A DNA stretch of 64,000 nucleotides, from contig NZ_FOVZ01000003.1 in assembly GCF_900115295.1 (NCBI RefSeq), forward strand, positions 496,001 through 560,000, read 5' to 3'. The stretch comes from Sphingomonas sp. OK281. Its GTDB lineage: Bacteria; Pseudomonadota; Alphaproteobacteria; Sphingomonadales; Sphingomonadaceae. The notes under the pieces were generated by a model, which was not told the DNA's origin, searched no databases, and was given only the letters and a program-made list of their open reading frames with translations. Shown in pieces: positions 27,549-36,218 of the stretch (its first letter is position 1; each line of letters starts with the position of its first letter). Both the position numbers and the translations under genes were made by a program.

Positions 27549-28615
27549 CGCAGCTTCAACGTCGAAAGCCCGACCAGCGCCAGCACCAGCGCGATGATCC
27601 AGAAGCGGATCACGACGGTCGCCTCGGCCCAGCCGAGCTGTTCGAAATGATGGTGGATCGGCGCCATCCGGAACACGCGCTTGCCGGTGCGCTTGTAGAA
27701 GAACACCTGGATGATCACCGACAGCGCCTCGATCACGAACAACCCGCCGATGATCCCCAGCACGATCTCGTGATGCGCGACGACCGCGATCGTCCCGAGC
27801 GCGCCACCCAGAGCCAGCGACCCGGTATCGCCCATGAACACCGCGGCCGGCGGCGCATTGAACCACAGGAACGCTAAGCCAGCGCCGACGATCGCCCCGC
27901 AGAATATCGCCAACTCACCCGCGCGAGGGACGTGCGGGATACCGAGATAATCCGCGAATTTCACGTTCCCGACCAGATACACGATCACCATGAACGCGAC
28001 GCTGGCGATGATCACCGGCATCGTCGCCAGCCCGTCGAGCCCATCCGTGAGGTTTACCGCATTGCCGAACGACACGATCGTGAACGCCGCGAACACCGGG
28101 AAGAACCAGCCGAGATCGAGGTACATGCGCGACGTGAACGGCAAATACAGGTGCGGGCCGTTCTGCGACATAATGATCGTCGCGGCGACGCCGGCGATGA
28201 TGAACTCGAGCAGCAGCCGCGTGCGCCCGCTGATCCCCGCGGTGCTGGCTTTGCGCACCTTGTCATAGTCGTCGAGGAACCCGATCGTCCCGAAGCCGAG
28301 CGTCACGAACAGGCACGCCCAGACATACGGATTGCTCAGGTCCATCCACAGGAAGATGGCGAGGCACATCGAGGTCAGGATCATCAGCCCGCCCATCGTC
28401 GGCGTGCCGCGCTTCGACAGATGCGACTGCGGGCCGTCGGCGCGGATCGGCTGCCCCTTGCCCTGCCGCACGCGCAACCAGCCGATGAACTTCGGCCCGA
28501 TGATAAGGCCGATGATCAGCGCGGTCGCGACGGCACCGCCGGTCCGCACCGTCTGGTAACGGATGAGGTTCAGCAGGCCGGGAAACCCCAGATGCTCGGC
28601 GAGCCAGTACAACAT
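27545..28615 (-). CDS. mraY: Phospho-N-acetylmuramoyl-pentapeptide-transferase
   Basis: MraY transfers phospho-MurNAc-pentapeptide to undecaprenyl phosphate, forming lipid I in the inner membrane. The 356-residue product has about ten membrane segments and the catalytic motifs F-L-D-D-Y-D-K near 113-119, [13 protein letters not shown] near 185-197, and [11 protein letters not shown] near 261-271, followed by the histidine-rich [10 protein letters not shown]. Length is normal. Its ATG directly follows the murF stop with no gap, and its TGA overlaps the murD GTG. Confidence 0.96.
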   Translation of the reverse strand: MLYWLAEHLGFPGLLNLIRYQTVRTGGAVATALIIGLIIGPKFIGWLRVRQGKGQPIRADGPQSHLSKRGTPTMGGLMILTSMCLAIFLWMDLSNPYVWACLFVTLGFGTIGFLDDYDKVRKASTAGISGRTRLLLEFIIAGVAATIIMSQNGPHLYLPFTSRMYLDLGWFFPVFAAFTIVSFGNAVNLTDGLDGLATMPVIIASVAFMVIVYLVGNVKFADYLGIPHVPRAGELAIFCGAIVGAGLAFLWFNAPPAAVFMGDTGSLALGGALGTIAVVAHHEIVLGIIGGLFVIEALSVIIQVFFYKRTGKRVFRMAPIHHHFEQLGWAEATVVIRFWIIALVLALVGLSTLKLR

Positions 28616-30007
28616 TCAGTTAATCCCGCCTTTGAGGCCAGCCTGGAGACCCGCTACGACGCGCGCGAGGCCTACCCCGTTCGATCCCTTGACGAGCACG
28701 ACATCGCCCGGCGCCAGGATCGTCCGTAACGACGCGAGCGCGGCCGCAGCGTCGCCCACATGGACGGTTTCGATCTGTCCCTCAAGCACCTGTGCTAACG
28801 GCGCCATCGCTTCACCGACGAGTAGCGCCATTTCGACGCGCGCGGCGAGGATGGGTTCGGCCAGGGCTGCGTGATAGTCGTCGGAGCCCTCGCCCAATTC
28901 GCGCATCTCGCCGAGCACCGCGACGTGGCGGCCCGGCTCGTGGCTGAGGACGCTTAACGTCGCGCGCATCGAGGCTGGGTTGGCGTTGTAGCTCTCGTCG
29001 ATCACCAGCGCCTGGCCTTCGCCGACGGTCACCAGCGACCGTGCGCCGCGTCCCTGCAATCCGCCGAGTTCGGCCAACGCAAGGCCGGCAAGTCCGAGAT
29101 CACTGCCGGCCGCCTGCACGCAGGCCAGCACGCCGAGCGCGTTCGACACCCAGTGCGCGCCGGGCTGCGCGATCGTGAAGCTCAGCTCGTGCTCCGCCCC
29201 CTGCCCCATCCGCGCGGTGACGAACGTCCCGCCCGTCGGCAGCCGCATCGCCTCGATCGCGCGGACATCGGCGCCCTTCTCGCTGCCAAACGTAACGATA
29301 TGCGCGGCATGCGGCGCGGCGTGGCCAAGCAGCCGATCGCGGTGCGGGCTGTCGTAGGGCACGATCGCAGTCCCGTCCGGTTCGAGCCCGGCAAAGATCT
29401 CCCCCTTGGCATCGGCGATCGCGCTCTCGTCGGGAAAGAACGCGGTATGCGCAGGCGCGATCGCAGTGATCATCGCGATGTGCGGCCGCACGAGCTGGGT
29501 CAGTTCGGCAAGCTCACCGGCGTGGTTCATCCCCATCTCGAACACGCCGAACTTCGCGTCGCGCGGCATCCGGGCAAGGCTCAGCGGGACGCCGGTGTGG
29601 TTGTTGTAGCTCTTGACCGAACGGTGCACCTCGCCGGGCGCGGCGCGGTCGAGGCAGGCGAACAGCGCTTCCTTCGCGCTGGTCTTCCCCACGGAACCGG
29701 TAACGCCGATGATCGTGGCGGTGGAGCGCGCGCGGCTGGCGCGGCCGAGGGCGTTTAATGCGGCAAAGCTATCCGCAACAAGGACGTGCGGATGGTCGCA
29801 AGGCTCGGACACGATCGCCCCCGCCGCGCCCTGTGCGAAGGCCTGGTCAAGGAAGCGGTGGCCATCGCTCGCCTCGCCCTTCATCGCCACGAACAAGTTG
29901 CCGGGGCCAACCTCCCGCGAGTCGAACGCGACGCCACTGACGGAAAAATCACCCGAAGCGACGCCGCCGGTAGCGGCAGCGATCTCGGCTGAAGTCCAGA
30001 TACTCAC
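28616..30007 (-). CDS. murF: UDP-MurNAc-tripeptide--D-Ala-D-Ala ligase
   Basis: MurF adds D-Ala-D-Ala to complete the cytoplasmic UDP-MurNAc-pentapeptide. The 463-residue product has the N-terminal substrate domain (about 1-90), the ATP P-loop G-V-T-G-S-V-G-K-T-S near 104-113, N-N-H-T-G-V-P-L near 140-147, and D-E-S-Y-N-A-N-P-A-S-M in the central/C-terminal domain. It uses a GTG start. A repeat of just over 100 bp separates it from murE, unlike most junctions in this cluster; a 127-base gap results. Confidence 0.95.
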   Translation of the reverse strand: MSIWTSAEIAAATGGVASGDFSVSGVAFDSREVGPGNLFVAMKGEASDGHRFLDQAFAQGAAGAIVSEPCDHPHVLVADSFAALNALGRASRARSTATIIGVTGSVGKTSAKEALFACLDRAAPGEVHRSVKSYNNHTGVPLSLARMPRDAKFGVFEMGMNHAGELAELTQLVRPHIAMITAIAPAHTAFFPDESAIADAKGEIFAGLEPDGTAIVPYDSPHRDRLLGHAAPHAAHIVTFGSEKGADVRAIEAMRLPTGGTFVTARMGQGAEHELSFTIAQPGAHWVSNALGVLACVQAAGSDLGLAGLALAELGGLQGRGARSLVTVGEGQALVIDESYNANPASMRATLSVLSHEPGRHVAVLGEMRELGEGSDDYHAALAEPILAARVEMALLVGEAMAPLAQVLEGQIETVHVGDAAAALASLRTILAPGDVVLVKGSNGVGLARVVAGLQAGLKGGIN

Positions 30008-30009
30008 TG

Positions 30010-30116
30010 CTCCCCTCCCGCTTGCGGGAGGGGGCGGGGGAGGGGCTGACCAAACGGGCCGGACGCCAGTACGTACGTCGCGCCCTCCCCTAGCCCCTCC
30101 CGCAAACGGGAGGGGA
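30010..30116. repeat. 107-bp palindromic repeat between murE and murF
   Basis: Outer hairpins CCCCTCCCG-CTTG-CGGGAGGGG and CCCCTCCCG-CAAA-CGGGAGGGG flank inverted GGGGAGGGG / CCCTCCCC tracts. It lies in the only long gap between the mur and fts genes upstream of ftsA. It is the same family as the elements at 22.2 and 63.9 kb. Confidence 0.85.
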
Positions 30117-30134
30117 ATGACGATGTCGCCGCGC

Positions 30135-31550
30135 TCACGCCGCGCACTCCCGCGCGACGGTCACGTCGTCAAAGGGAAGGACCATGTCGCCAACGATCTG
30201 GCCTTGTTCATGCCCCTTGCCCGCGATCAGCACGATATCCTCGGACCCAGCCTCGCGCACCGCCGCGCCGATCGCCGCGCGACGATCACCGATTTCCTCA
30301 GCGCCCCGCGCGCCTTTCAGTACGTCGCAGCGGATCGCCCGCGCGTCCTCGGTCCGGGGATTGTCGTCCGTCACGATCACACGGTCGGCGTGTTGCACCG
30401 CGACCTGACCCATCGTCTCGCGCTTGCCGGTATCGCGATCACCGCCGGCGCCGAACACCACGATCAGTTTGCCGCCAGCGTGCGGTTTCAGCGCAGCGAT
30501 TGCCGCTTCGAGAGCGTCGGGGGTGTGGGCATAGTCGACGTAAACCGGCGCACCCGACTTCGCAATCACGGCGCGCTCCAGCCGCCCGCGGACCGGTTGC
30601 AGGCGCGCGAGGTTGGCGATCGTCGCGCCGATATCGCCACCCGTCGCGATCACCAGCCCGGCTGATACCAGCGCGTTCGCTGCCTGATAGGCTCCGATCA
30701 GCGGCAGGGTCACCTTGTACGTCTGGCCCTCGGCCTCGATCGTCAGCCCCTGCCCGAGCAGCGTCGGATCGCGGCCGACCAGCCGCAAAGTCTCGCCCTG
30801 CGTGCCAACCGTGATCAGCCGGTTGCCACGTTCGCGCGCCAGATCGATTACGCGCGCTGATTGCGGATCATCCGCCCACACCACCGCCGCGCCATCCGTC
30901 GAGAGCACTTCGGAGAACAACCGGATCTTGGCAGTGAAATACGCCGCCATGTCGCCGTGATAATCGAGATGGTCGCGGCTAAGATTGGTGAACGCGGCTG
31001 CAGCCACCTTCAGCCCCTCGGTCCGATACTGCGTCAGCCCGTGGCTCGACGCTTCGAACGCCAGATGCGTCACGCCTTCACGCGCGAGCCCCGCCACATT
31101 CGACAGGAACGTCACCACATCCGGCGTGGTCAGCCCGGTCGTAACCCGCTCGTCGGCCGTCGTCACGCCAAGCGTGCCGATCGAAGCCGCATGAAACCCC
31201 GCCATCCGCCACAGCTGCCGAGTCATCTCGACGCACGACGTCTTCCCGTTGGTCCCGGTAATCGCCACCGACGTCTCGGGAAACGGCGCGAAGAACTTCG
31301 CGGCCAATTGCGCGAACCGCTCGCGGGGGTTGTCGTCGGCGATGTAGGTAGCGCCCTCGACCGTCAGCCCAGGCCGCGCCACGACTGCGATCGCGCCCGA
31401 GCGGATCGCATCGGCCACGAAATCCTCGCCGTTGACGCGCGCGCCTTCGAACGCGCCGAACACGGTGCCCGGCGCGACCTTGCGGTGATCGATCGCGAAC
31501 CCCGTCACCTGCGCCTCTTCCGTCCCGTCGGTCAGCGCTGCGAGTTTCAT
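30135..31550 (-). CDS. murE: UDP-MurNAc-L-Ala-D-Glu--meso-diaminopimelate ligase
   Basis: MurE adds the third stem residue. The 471-residue product has the P-loop I-T-G-T-N-G-K-T-S near 101-109, the H-L-A-F-E-A-S-S-H-G-L segment near 165-175, and the motif D-N-P-R-T-E-D near 390-396. DNPR is the known specificity motif for meso-diaminopimelate, so the wall is of the usual Gram-negative type. The ATG at 31550 has GAGGA about 8 bases upstream and lies 10 bases after ftsI. Its stop codon forms a GTGA, suggesting that the next gene once started there before the repeat entered. Confidence 0.95.
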   Translation of the reverse strand: MKLAALTDGTEEAQVTGFAIDHRKVAPGTVFGAFEGARVNGEDFVADAIRSGAIAVVARPGLTVEGATYIADDNPRERFAQLAAKFFAPFPETSVAITGTNGKTSCVEMTRQLWRMAGFHAASIGTLGVTTADERVTTGLTTPDVVTFLSNVAGLAREGVTHLAFEASSHGLTQYRTEGLKVAAAAFTNLSRDHLDYHGDMAAYFTAKIRLFSEVLSTDGAAVVWADDPQSARVIDLARERGNRLITVGTQGETLRLVGRDPTLLGQGLTIEAEGQTYKVTLPLIGAYQAANALVSAGLVIATGGDIGATIANLARLQPVRGRLERAVIAKSGAPVYVDYAHTPDALEAAIAALKPHAGGKLIVVFGAGGDRDTGKRETMGQVAVQHADRVIVTDDNPRTEDARAIRCDVLKGARGAEEIGDRRAAIGAAVREAGSEDIVLIAGKGHEQGQIVGDMVLPFDDVTVARECAA

Positions 31551-31560
31551 GCAATAGTCC

Positions 31561-33279
31561 TCATTGCCCGGTCGGCTGTGTACGCGACGGGTCCTGCCAC
31601 AAAGTCGGCAGGATGTCAGACTCGTCGATGTCGCGGTGCGCGTCGGGCACCACGCCCAGGATCGCACCGACGCGCGAGATCGTCCGGCCGACCACCGGCG
31701 CGGTATTCCACGCCGCCGTCTTCCACCCGGCGGTTTCCTTCGTCCCGAGTGGCGAATCGAGCATCGCCAGCACGACATAGCGCGGGGCATCCATCGGGAA
31801 TGCCGCGGCAAACGTCGCCACGTTCCGCGAGTGATCGTAGCCACCCGACACAGCGGCCTCGGCCGTCCCGGTCTTGCCACCGACGCGGTAGCCCGGTGCA
31901 TCGCCCTTGCGCCCCGTACCGCGCTGCACGATCAGCCGCAGCATCTGCCGCATCCGCGCGCTGGTCTGCTCGCTGATCACCCGGCGACCGGCAACCGCAT
32001 GCCCCGGCGCGACCTTCAACAACGTCGCCGGCCGCCAGATCCCGCCATTGACCAGCGCCGCATACGCGCTCGCCAGATGCAGCGGAGTCACCGCAATACC
32101 GTGCCCGTAGGCGGTGGTCATCGTCGTCGTCCGCGCCCAATATTTCGGCCACAACGGACGGCCCTTCTCGCGCAGTTCGATATCGGGCTTGGTATCGAAG
32201 CCGAGCTTCTTGAACATCGCCTGCATCTTCGCGGGCCCGACCTCGTCGGCCACACGTGCGGTGGCGATGTTCGACGAATAGATCAGCGTCTCGGCCATGT
32301 TCAGCCAGCGCTTCGGATCGCCGCGCTCGTCATGGATCGTGAAGCGGCCGACCTGGAGCGGATGAGTCGCATCGAAGCGTCGCGCGAACGATGTGACGAC
32401 ACCCGTGTCCATCGCGGTCGCCATCGTGATCGGCTTGAACGTCGAGCCGAGCTCGAACACGCTCTGAGTCGTGATGTTGCGGAGTTGCTCGCTGCCCGAC
32501 ATGCCGACGCGGTTGGGGTTGAACGTCGGCAGCGAGACCATCGCGATCACCTCGCCGGTCGCCACGTCGAGGACGATGCCGCCAGCCCCGCGTGCCGAAA
32601 ACGTCGTCATCGCGCGACCGAGTTCACTCTCCATCGCCGCCTGGACGCGGTTGTCGAGCGACAGCGCAACCGGCGTGCCGTTCAGCGCCGGATTGGTCAG
32701 CCGCTCGTCGAGCACGCGCTCCATCCCGCTCATGCCGTGGCCCGCGGTCGACAGGAAGCCGAGCGCATGCGCCGCCATCGTCGATTGCGGGTACAGCCGC
32801 TGCGTATCACGGTCGAACACGATCGCGGGCTCGCCGATCGCATTGACCTGCTCGACCAAAGCCGGCGACGCGCGCCGCTGAAGATAGATGAAGCTCTTGC
32901 CCGACGTCAGCAGCGCATAATAATGCGCTTGGTCGCCCGCTTCCGGCATCAACGCGGCGAGCTTGCTGGCGATCTCGGTCGGGTCGCCGATCAGCTTCTT
33001 CGGGTGCACCGCGATCGTCCACGCATCGATCGTCCGCGCGAGCGGCGCGCCGTTACGATCGACGATGTCGCCCCGCGCCGCGATCGCCGCCGAGCGCGCC
33101 TGCGGATCGGCGAGCGACGCTTGCACCGCCAGCATCCCGAGCCGCCCGACCACCACCAGCACCGCTGCTCCGAACAGGAACATCAGCGTCATCAGGCGCG
33201 TGTGCGCCGTCGCCACCAGTGCATGACGCTGGTTGGCGCTACGTTGCTGCGAGACGGGCCGGGCGACCAAGGCGGTCAC
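31561..33279 (-). CDS. ftsI: Penicillin-binding protein 3 / FtsI, septal transpeptidase
   Basis: FtsI cross-links septal peptidoglycan with FtsW. The 572-residue product has a short basic cytoplasmic tail, one membrane segment (about 29-50), the PBP dimerisation domain (about 60-225) and the transpeptidase domain (about 230-540). Active-site motifs are S-T-F-K (catalytic Ser about 279), S-S-N (about 335-337) and K-T-G-T-A (about 469-473). It is a class B PBP without a glycosyltransferase domain. The GTG start overlaps the ftsL stop (GTGA). Confidence 0.96.
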   Translation of the reverse strand: MTALVARPVSQQRSANQRHALVATAHTRLMTLMFLFGAAVLVVVGRLGMLAVQASLADPQARSAAIAARGDIVDRNGAPLARTIDAWTIAVHPKKLIGDPTEIASKLAALMPEAGDQAHYYALLTSGKSFIYLQRRASPALVEQVNAIGEPAIVFDRDTQRLYPQSTMAAHALGFLSTAGHGMSGMERVLDERLTNPALNGTPVALSLDNRVQAAMESELGRAMTTFSARGAGGIVLDVATGEVIAMVSLPTFNPNRVGMSGSEQLRNITTQSVFELGSTFKPITMATAMDTGVVTSFARRFDATHPLQVGRFTIHDERGDPKRWLNMAETLIYSSNIATARVADEVGPAKMQAMFKKLGFDTKPDIELREKGRPLWPKYWARTTTMTTAYGHGIAVTPLHLASAYAALVNGGIWRPATLLKVAPGHAVAGRRVISEQTSARMRQMLRLIVQRGTGRKGDAPGYRVGGKTGTAEAAVSGGYDHSRNVATFAAAFPMDAPRYVVLAMLDSPLGTKETAGWKTAAWNTAPVVGRTISRVGAILGVVPDAHRDIDESDILPTLWQDPSRTQPTGQ

Positions 33280-33965
33280 CGCCGCTTACGGCTCTCGGAG
33301 CGGGCGCCGCTCATGATGTCACCCAACGTCGTGTCGGACAGGAGCTTGCGGTCGAGCATCGCGACTGCCTGCGGACGGACCTTCGCGACGGCAGCGAGGC
33401 GCTCGGTCTTGGCAGCGCGAACGAGTGCGGCCTCGGCGGAGCGCGGCGTCGACACCGACGCGCGGATCACGACCGGCTTGAGCGCGGTCTTCGAAGCAGC
33501 CTGGATCGCGACGTTCATCGCGCGCGGTGCGCTAACCTGCGCCATCTGCACCGGAGCAAGCTTCACCACGGCAGGAGCAGCGGTAACCGGCACGATCGAC
33601 GTGGAGACGACGGACCCCGCCCCCGACGGCACCAGCAGCGCGGCGGTCTGGACCCCATCCGCGCGCAGGCTGTTGACGTCGAGCGCCGCGAGCGCGGCCT
33701 CGCTCACGACGAACTGGCCCGCGGTGGGTGCCGACAGCGCCAGCGTATCGCCGTTCCAGCGCTCGAGCTGCGCCAGATTGCCCCGCGTGTCGAACTCCGT
33801 TTCGAGCGCACGGATGTCGCGCTGCGCGGAGCGGATCTGACCATTGACCGCCTCCAGCTTCTTGCGCTCGGCGGCGACCTGCAGCGACACGAGGTAGAAA
33901 CCGAGCACGACGGCCACGCAGCCCCCGAACCAGCCCACACCCTTCATCCGATACGCCGCCGTCAT
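33276..33965 (-). CDS. ftsL: FtsL-like cell division protein with a long C-terminal extension
   Basis: This is the bitopic coiled-coil protein expected between rsmH and ftsI. The 229-residue product has one membrane segment (about 10-28), a coiled coil (about 30-65, [15 protein letters not shown]), and then a long Ala/Val/Pro-rich basic extension of about 150 residues. Classical FtsL is about 100-120 residues, so the extension is unusual in length; alphaproteobacterial versions vary. Identification rests mainly on position and topology. The start overlaps rsmH (ATGA) and the stop overlaps ftsI (GTGA). Confidence 0.8.
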   Translation of the reverse strand: MTAAYRMKGVGWFGGCVAVVLGFYLVSLQVAAERKKLEAVNGQIRSAQRDIRALETEFDTRGNLAQLERWNGDTLALSAPTAGQFVVSEAALAALDVNSLRADGVQTAALLVPSGAGSVVSTSIVPVTAAPAVVKLAPVQMAQVSAPRAMNVAIQAASKTALKPVVIRASVSTPRSAEAALVRAAKTERLAAVAKVRPQAVAMLDRKLLSDTTLGDIMSGARSESRKRR

Positions 33966-34912
33966 GTCGTCACCTCTTCCGTCCAGGGTTGCGCGGAGGT
34001 CCGCCGCGCCGTCCGTAATGTCGCCGAGCGCGCACGCGGGTTGCGTGCGATCTCGGCCTCGCCGGCGCGAACACCGCGGCCGACATGAGAAAAACTAGGT
34101 TCCGCAACGGCTTTCACCTGCGGAAGATGACGCGAACCTGAAGGCGACCCACCGGACCGCGTGCGCAGGAAGCGCTTCACCATCCGGTCCTCGAGACTGT
34201 GGAACGTCACGATCGCGAGACGGCCGCCCGGCTTCAGCACGCGTTCGGCCGCGAGCAATCCGTCGGCGAGTTCGCCAAGCTCACGGTTCACGTGGATCCG
34301 GATCGCCTGGAACGCCCGCGTCGCGGGGTCCTTCTTGTCATGCGCCTTGTAGCCGAGCGCGCGGCGGACGATGTGCGCCAGCTCGCCGGTCCGCGTCAGC
34401 GGGCGCGCCGCGACGATTGCGCGTGCCACACGCCGCGACTTGGGTTCGTCGCCATATTGATAGAGCACGTCGGCGATCTCGTTCTCGTCCGCCTCGTTGA
34501 CGAAGTCCGCCGCCGACATGCCGGCCTGCGCCATCCGCATGTCGAGCGGGCCATCCGACTGGAACGAGAAGCCGCGCTCGGCCTGGTCGAGCTGCATCGA
34601 CGACACGCCGATATCGAGCGTCACGCCGTCGACTGGCGCGAGGCCACGCGATTCGAGTTCGGACGCCATCGCCGAGAAGTCCGCGGCGATCAGCGTGAGA
34701 CCTTCTTCGGCGTCTTCCATCGCGCGACCATTGGCGATCGCGTCTGGATCACGGTCGAACGCGACGATCCGCGCGCCCGACTTGAGCAACGCCAGCGTGT
34801 AGCCGCCCGCGCCGAACGTGCCGTCGACCATCGTCTCGCCGGGCTCAGGGGAAAGCGCGGCAAGGACTTCGTCGAGCAGGACAGGGATATGCGGAGCATC
34901 AGGGCCGCTCAC
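33962..34912 (-). CDS. rsmH: 16S rRNA (cytosine(1402)-N4)-methyltransferase
   Basis: RsmH methylates N4 of C1402 in the decoding centre using S-adenosylmethionine. The 316-residue product begins [10 protein letters not shown] (about 8-17), has the SAM-binding motif [10 protein letters not shown] near 30-39, F-D-R-D-P-D-A-I, and [10 protein letters not shown] near 100-109, followed by the [12 protein letters not shown] signature. Its GTG start overlaps the mraZ stop (GTGA). Confidence 0.95.
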   Translation of the reverse strand: MSGPDAPHIPVLLDEVLAALSPEPGETMVDGTFGAGGYTLALLKSGARIVAFDRDPDAIANGRAMEDAEEGLTLIAADFSAMASELESRGLAPVDGVTLDIGVSSMQLDQAERGFSFQSDGPLDMRMAQAGMSAADFVNEADENEIADVLYQYGDEPKSRRVARAIVAARPLTRTGELAHIVRRALGYKAHDKKDPATRAFQAIRIHVNRELGELADGLLAAERVLKPGGRLAIVTFHSLEDRMVKRFLRTRSGGSPSGSRHLPQVKAVAEPSFSHVGRGVRAGEAEIARNPRARSATLRTARRTSAQPWTEEVTT

Positions 34913-35406
34913 AGCTGCACCCCCTTCTCGGCCATGTAGAAGCGCGCCATCTCCTTGACGACGGGGGGCATGCCGTCGGTGGCGATCAGCGTCGCGGGGT
35001 CCCAGATCTCGATATAATCGAGCACGCCGTAGAAGAACGCATGGCCCTTGATACCGGCATAGAAGCGCGGGAACGCGGGCATGATGAAGCGACCGGAGCC
35101 GTCGAACGGCACCGCTTCGCCGGACGCGGCGGCGCGCTTGATGTTGTAGTCGTACTCGCCGCTCTCGGACGTGTTCTCGGATTCGCGGCGATCGAGGCGC
35201 TCAGCGAGGATGTCGACGTAACCGGGATCATACGCGACCAGGCAGCGATTCTTCTGATGCGCGCCGATGATGATGGTCCCGCCGTCCTTGCCGTTCGCCT
35301 TGGGCGCATTTGCCGAGAGCATCGTGCGGAGTGCCGAGGGGATGGCTACCCGGCCCTTGTCGTCGACAAGGCCGATACCGTCTCCTTGATAGCGACCCCG
35401 TACCGA
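34909..35406 (-). CDS. mraZ: Transcriptional regulator MraZ
   Basis: MraZ is a SpoVT/AbrB-type DNA-binding protein that regulates the dcw operon from its own promoter. The product has two related MraZ/AbrB half-domains, with [13 protein letters not shown] in the first and D-G-S-G-R-F-I-M-P in the second. A GTG at 35436 is also in frame, but the GTG at 35406 places the protein start closer to the first AbrB domain and has AAGGG about 8 bases upstream; the choice is uncertain. It has a 20-residue or so charged insertion between the domains. It is the first gene of the dcw block. Confidence 0.9.
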   Translation of the reverse strand, partial: SVRGRYQGDGIGLVDDKGRVAIPSALRTMLSANAPKANGKDGGTIIIGAHQKNRCLVAYDPGYVDILAERLDRRESENTSESGEYDYNIKRAAASGEAVPFDGSGRFIMPAFPRFYAGIKGHAFFYGVLDYIEIWDPATLIATDGMPPVVKEMARFYMAEKGVQL

Positions 35407-35536
35407 CACGCCAAAACCCTTCGAACTGGCGCGCACGCTTCACCGCTTCGAAAAGCAGCCATCGCTACGTTTCGACCGCGTTTTCAGCGAACGATGAAAA
35501 TGCCCCTGTATTAACCTCCATCTACCATAGCGCTTC

Positions 35537-35571
35537 GGGGACGCAACGGGATTTTTGGGGATTGGACGGAT
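35537..35571. promoter_or_regulatory. Candidate MraZ-binding repeats
   Basis: GGGA occurs at 35538, 35548 and 35558 with an exact 10-base period, with a degenerate fourth copy (GGA at 35568). In Escherichia coli MraZ binds direct repeats of TGGGN spaced by five bases upstream of mraZ. The repeats here are on the strand opposite the gene and about 100-160 bases upstream of its start. Confidence 0.5.
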
Positions 35572-35741
35572 TTGACGCCGGTTTCGACGCTCAGTCCGGG
35601 GGGATTTGCGCGCGAATTGGGTGCGATCCGCGCGGGGCTGCCCCTTAGGGCTGGGGAAATCCGGGGATGGCCTCATATCCCATCAGGGTTTGTAGACCCC
35701 ACGCGCGTTTTAAGGCCAAGCGAACAGCCTTCGCCCATCTA

Positions 35742-35844
35742 CCACCCCGGCGAAGGCCGGGGCCCAGATGGAAAGGTGGGCGTAAGGAGACGCCGAGCTC
35801 AGTCAGCAACGTTTCCCAATCTTCCCCAGCCTCTGCAGGGGACG
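35742..35844. repeat. Degenerate palindromic repeat upstream of mraZ
   Basis: The left arm (CCACCCCGGCGAAGGCCGGG with CCCAG next) matches the arm at 58727, and the right arm (CTTCCCCAGCCTCTGCAGGG region) is a diverged inverted partner. The rest of the 35437-35889 spacer holds the mraZ promoter region and no gene. Confidence 0.6.
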
Positions 35845-35889
35845 TGGCAAGCCAGGTTCACGGCAGCGGAAAGCGATACCGATAGCGCC

Positions 35890-36159
35890 CTATTGCGCGG
35901 GAGCCTGTGCATTCGCGCTTGGCGCCACGCCCATCTCGGCGAGCGGCTCACCCGCCCCGGCGGCTTCGGTGACGTTCGATACGCCCATGTTCGCCACCAC
36001 ATCGGCCTGTGCGGTTCCTGCGGTCGCGACCGGCCGTTCGCGGTTCGTCGAACCGATGATCGCGCTCGCGAGACCGATCAGCAGCACGACCGCGGCCAGG
36101 CCGATCATGCCGACCTTGATGCGCTGCATGGTCTGCGAGGGTTCATGAGAGGACTTCAT
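35890..36159 (-). CDS. Small single-pass membrane protein
   Basis: No family was recognised. The 89-residue product has a short hydrophilic N-terminus (M-K-S-S-H-E-P-S-Q-T), one membrane segment (about 16-35, G-M-I-G-L-A-A-V-V-L-L-I-G-L-A), and an Ala/Val/Gly-rich periplasmic tail. The open frame extends upstream into the cysK region, but the ATG at 36159 has GAGG spaced correctly. It lies 59 bases downstream of cysK on the same strand, so it may be its co-transcribed partner. Confidence 0.65.
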   Translation of the reverse strand: MKSSHEPSQTMQRIKVGMIGLAAVVLLIGLASAIIGSTNRERPVATAGTAQADVVANMGVSNVTEAAGAGEPLAEMGVAPSANAQAPAQ

Positions 36160-36218
36160 TTTGCCTCGCGTCGATACCCGACTGGCGCGCTCGTGTCGAT
36201 TCTCGGGAACCGGAGCGC

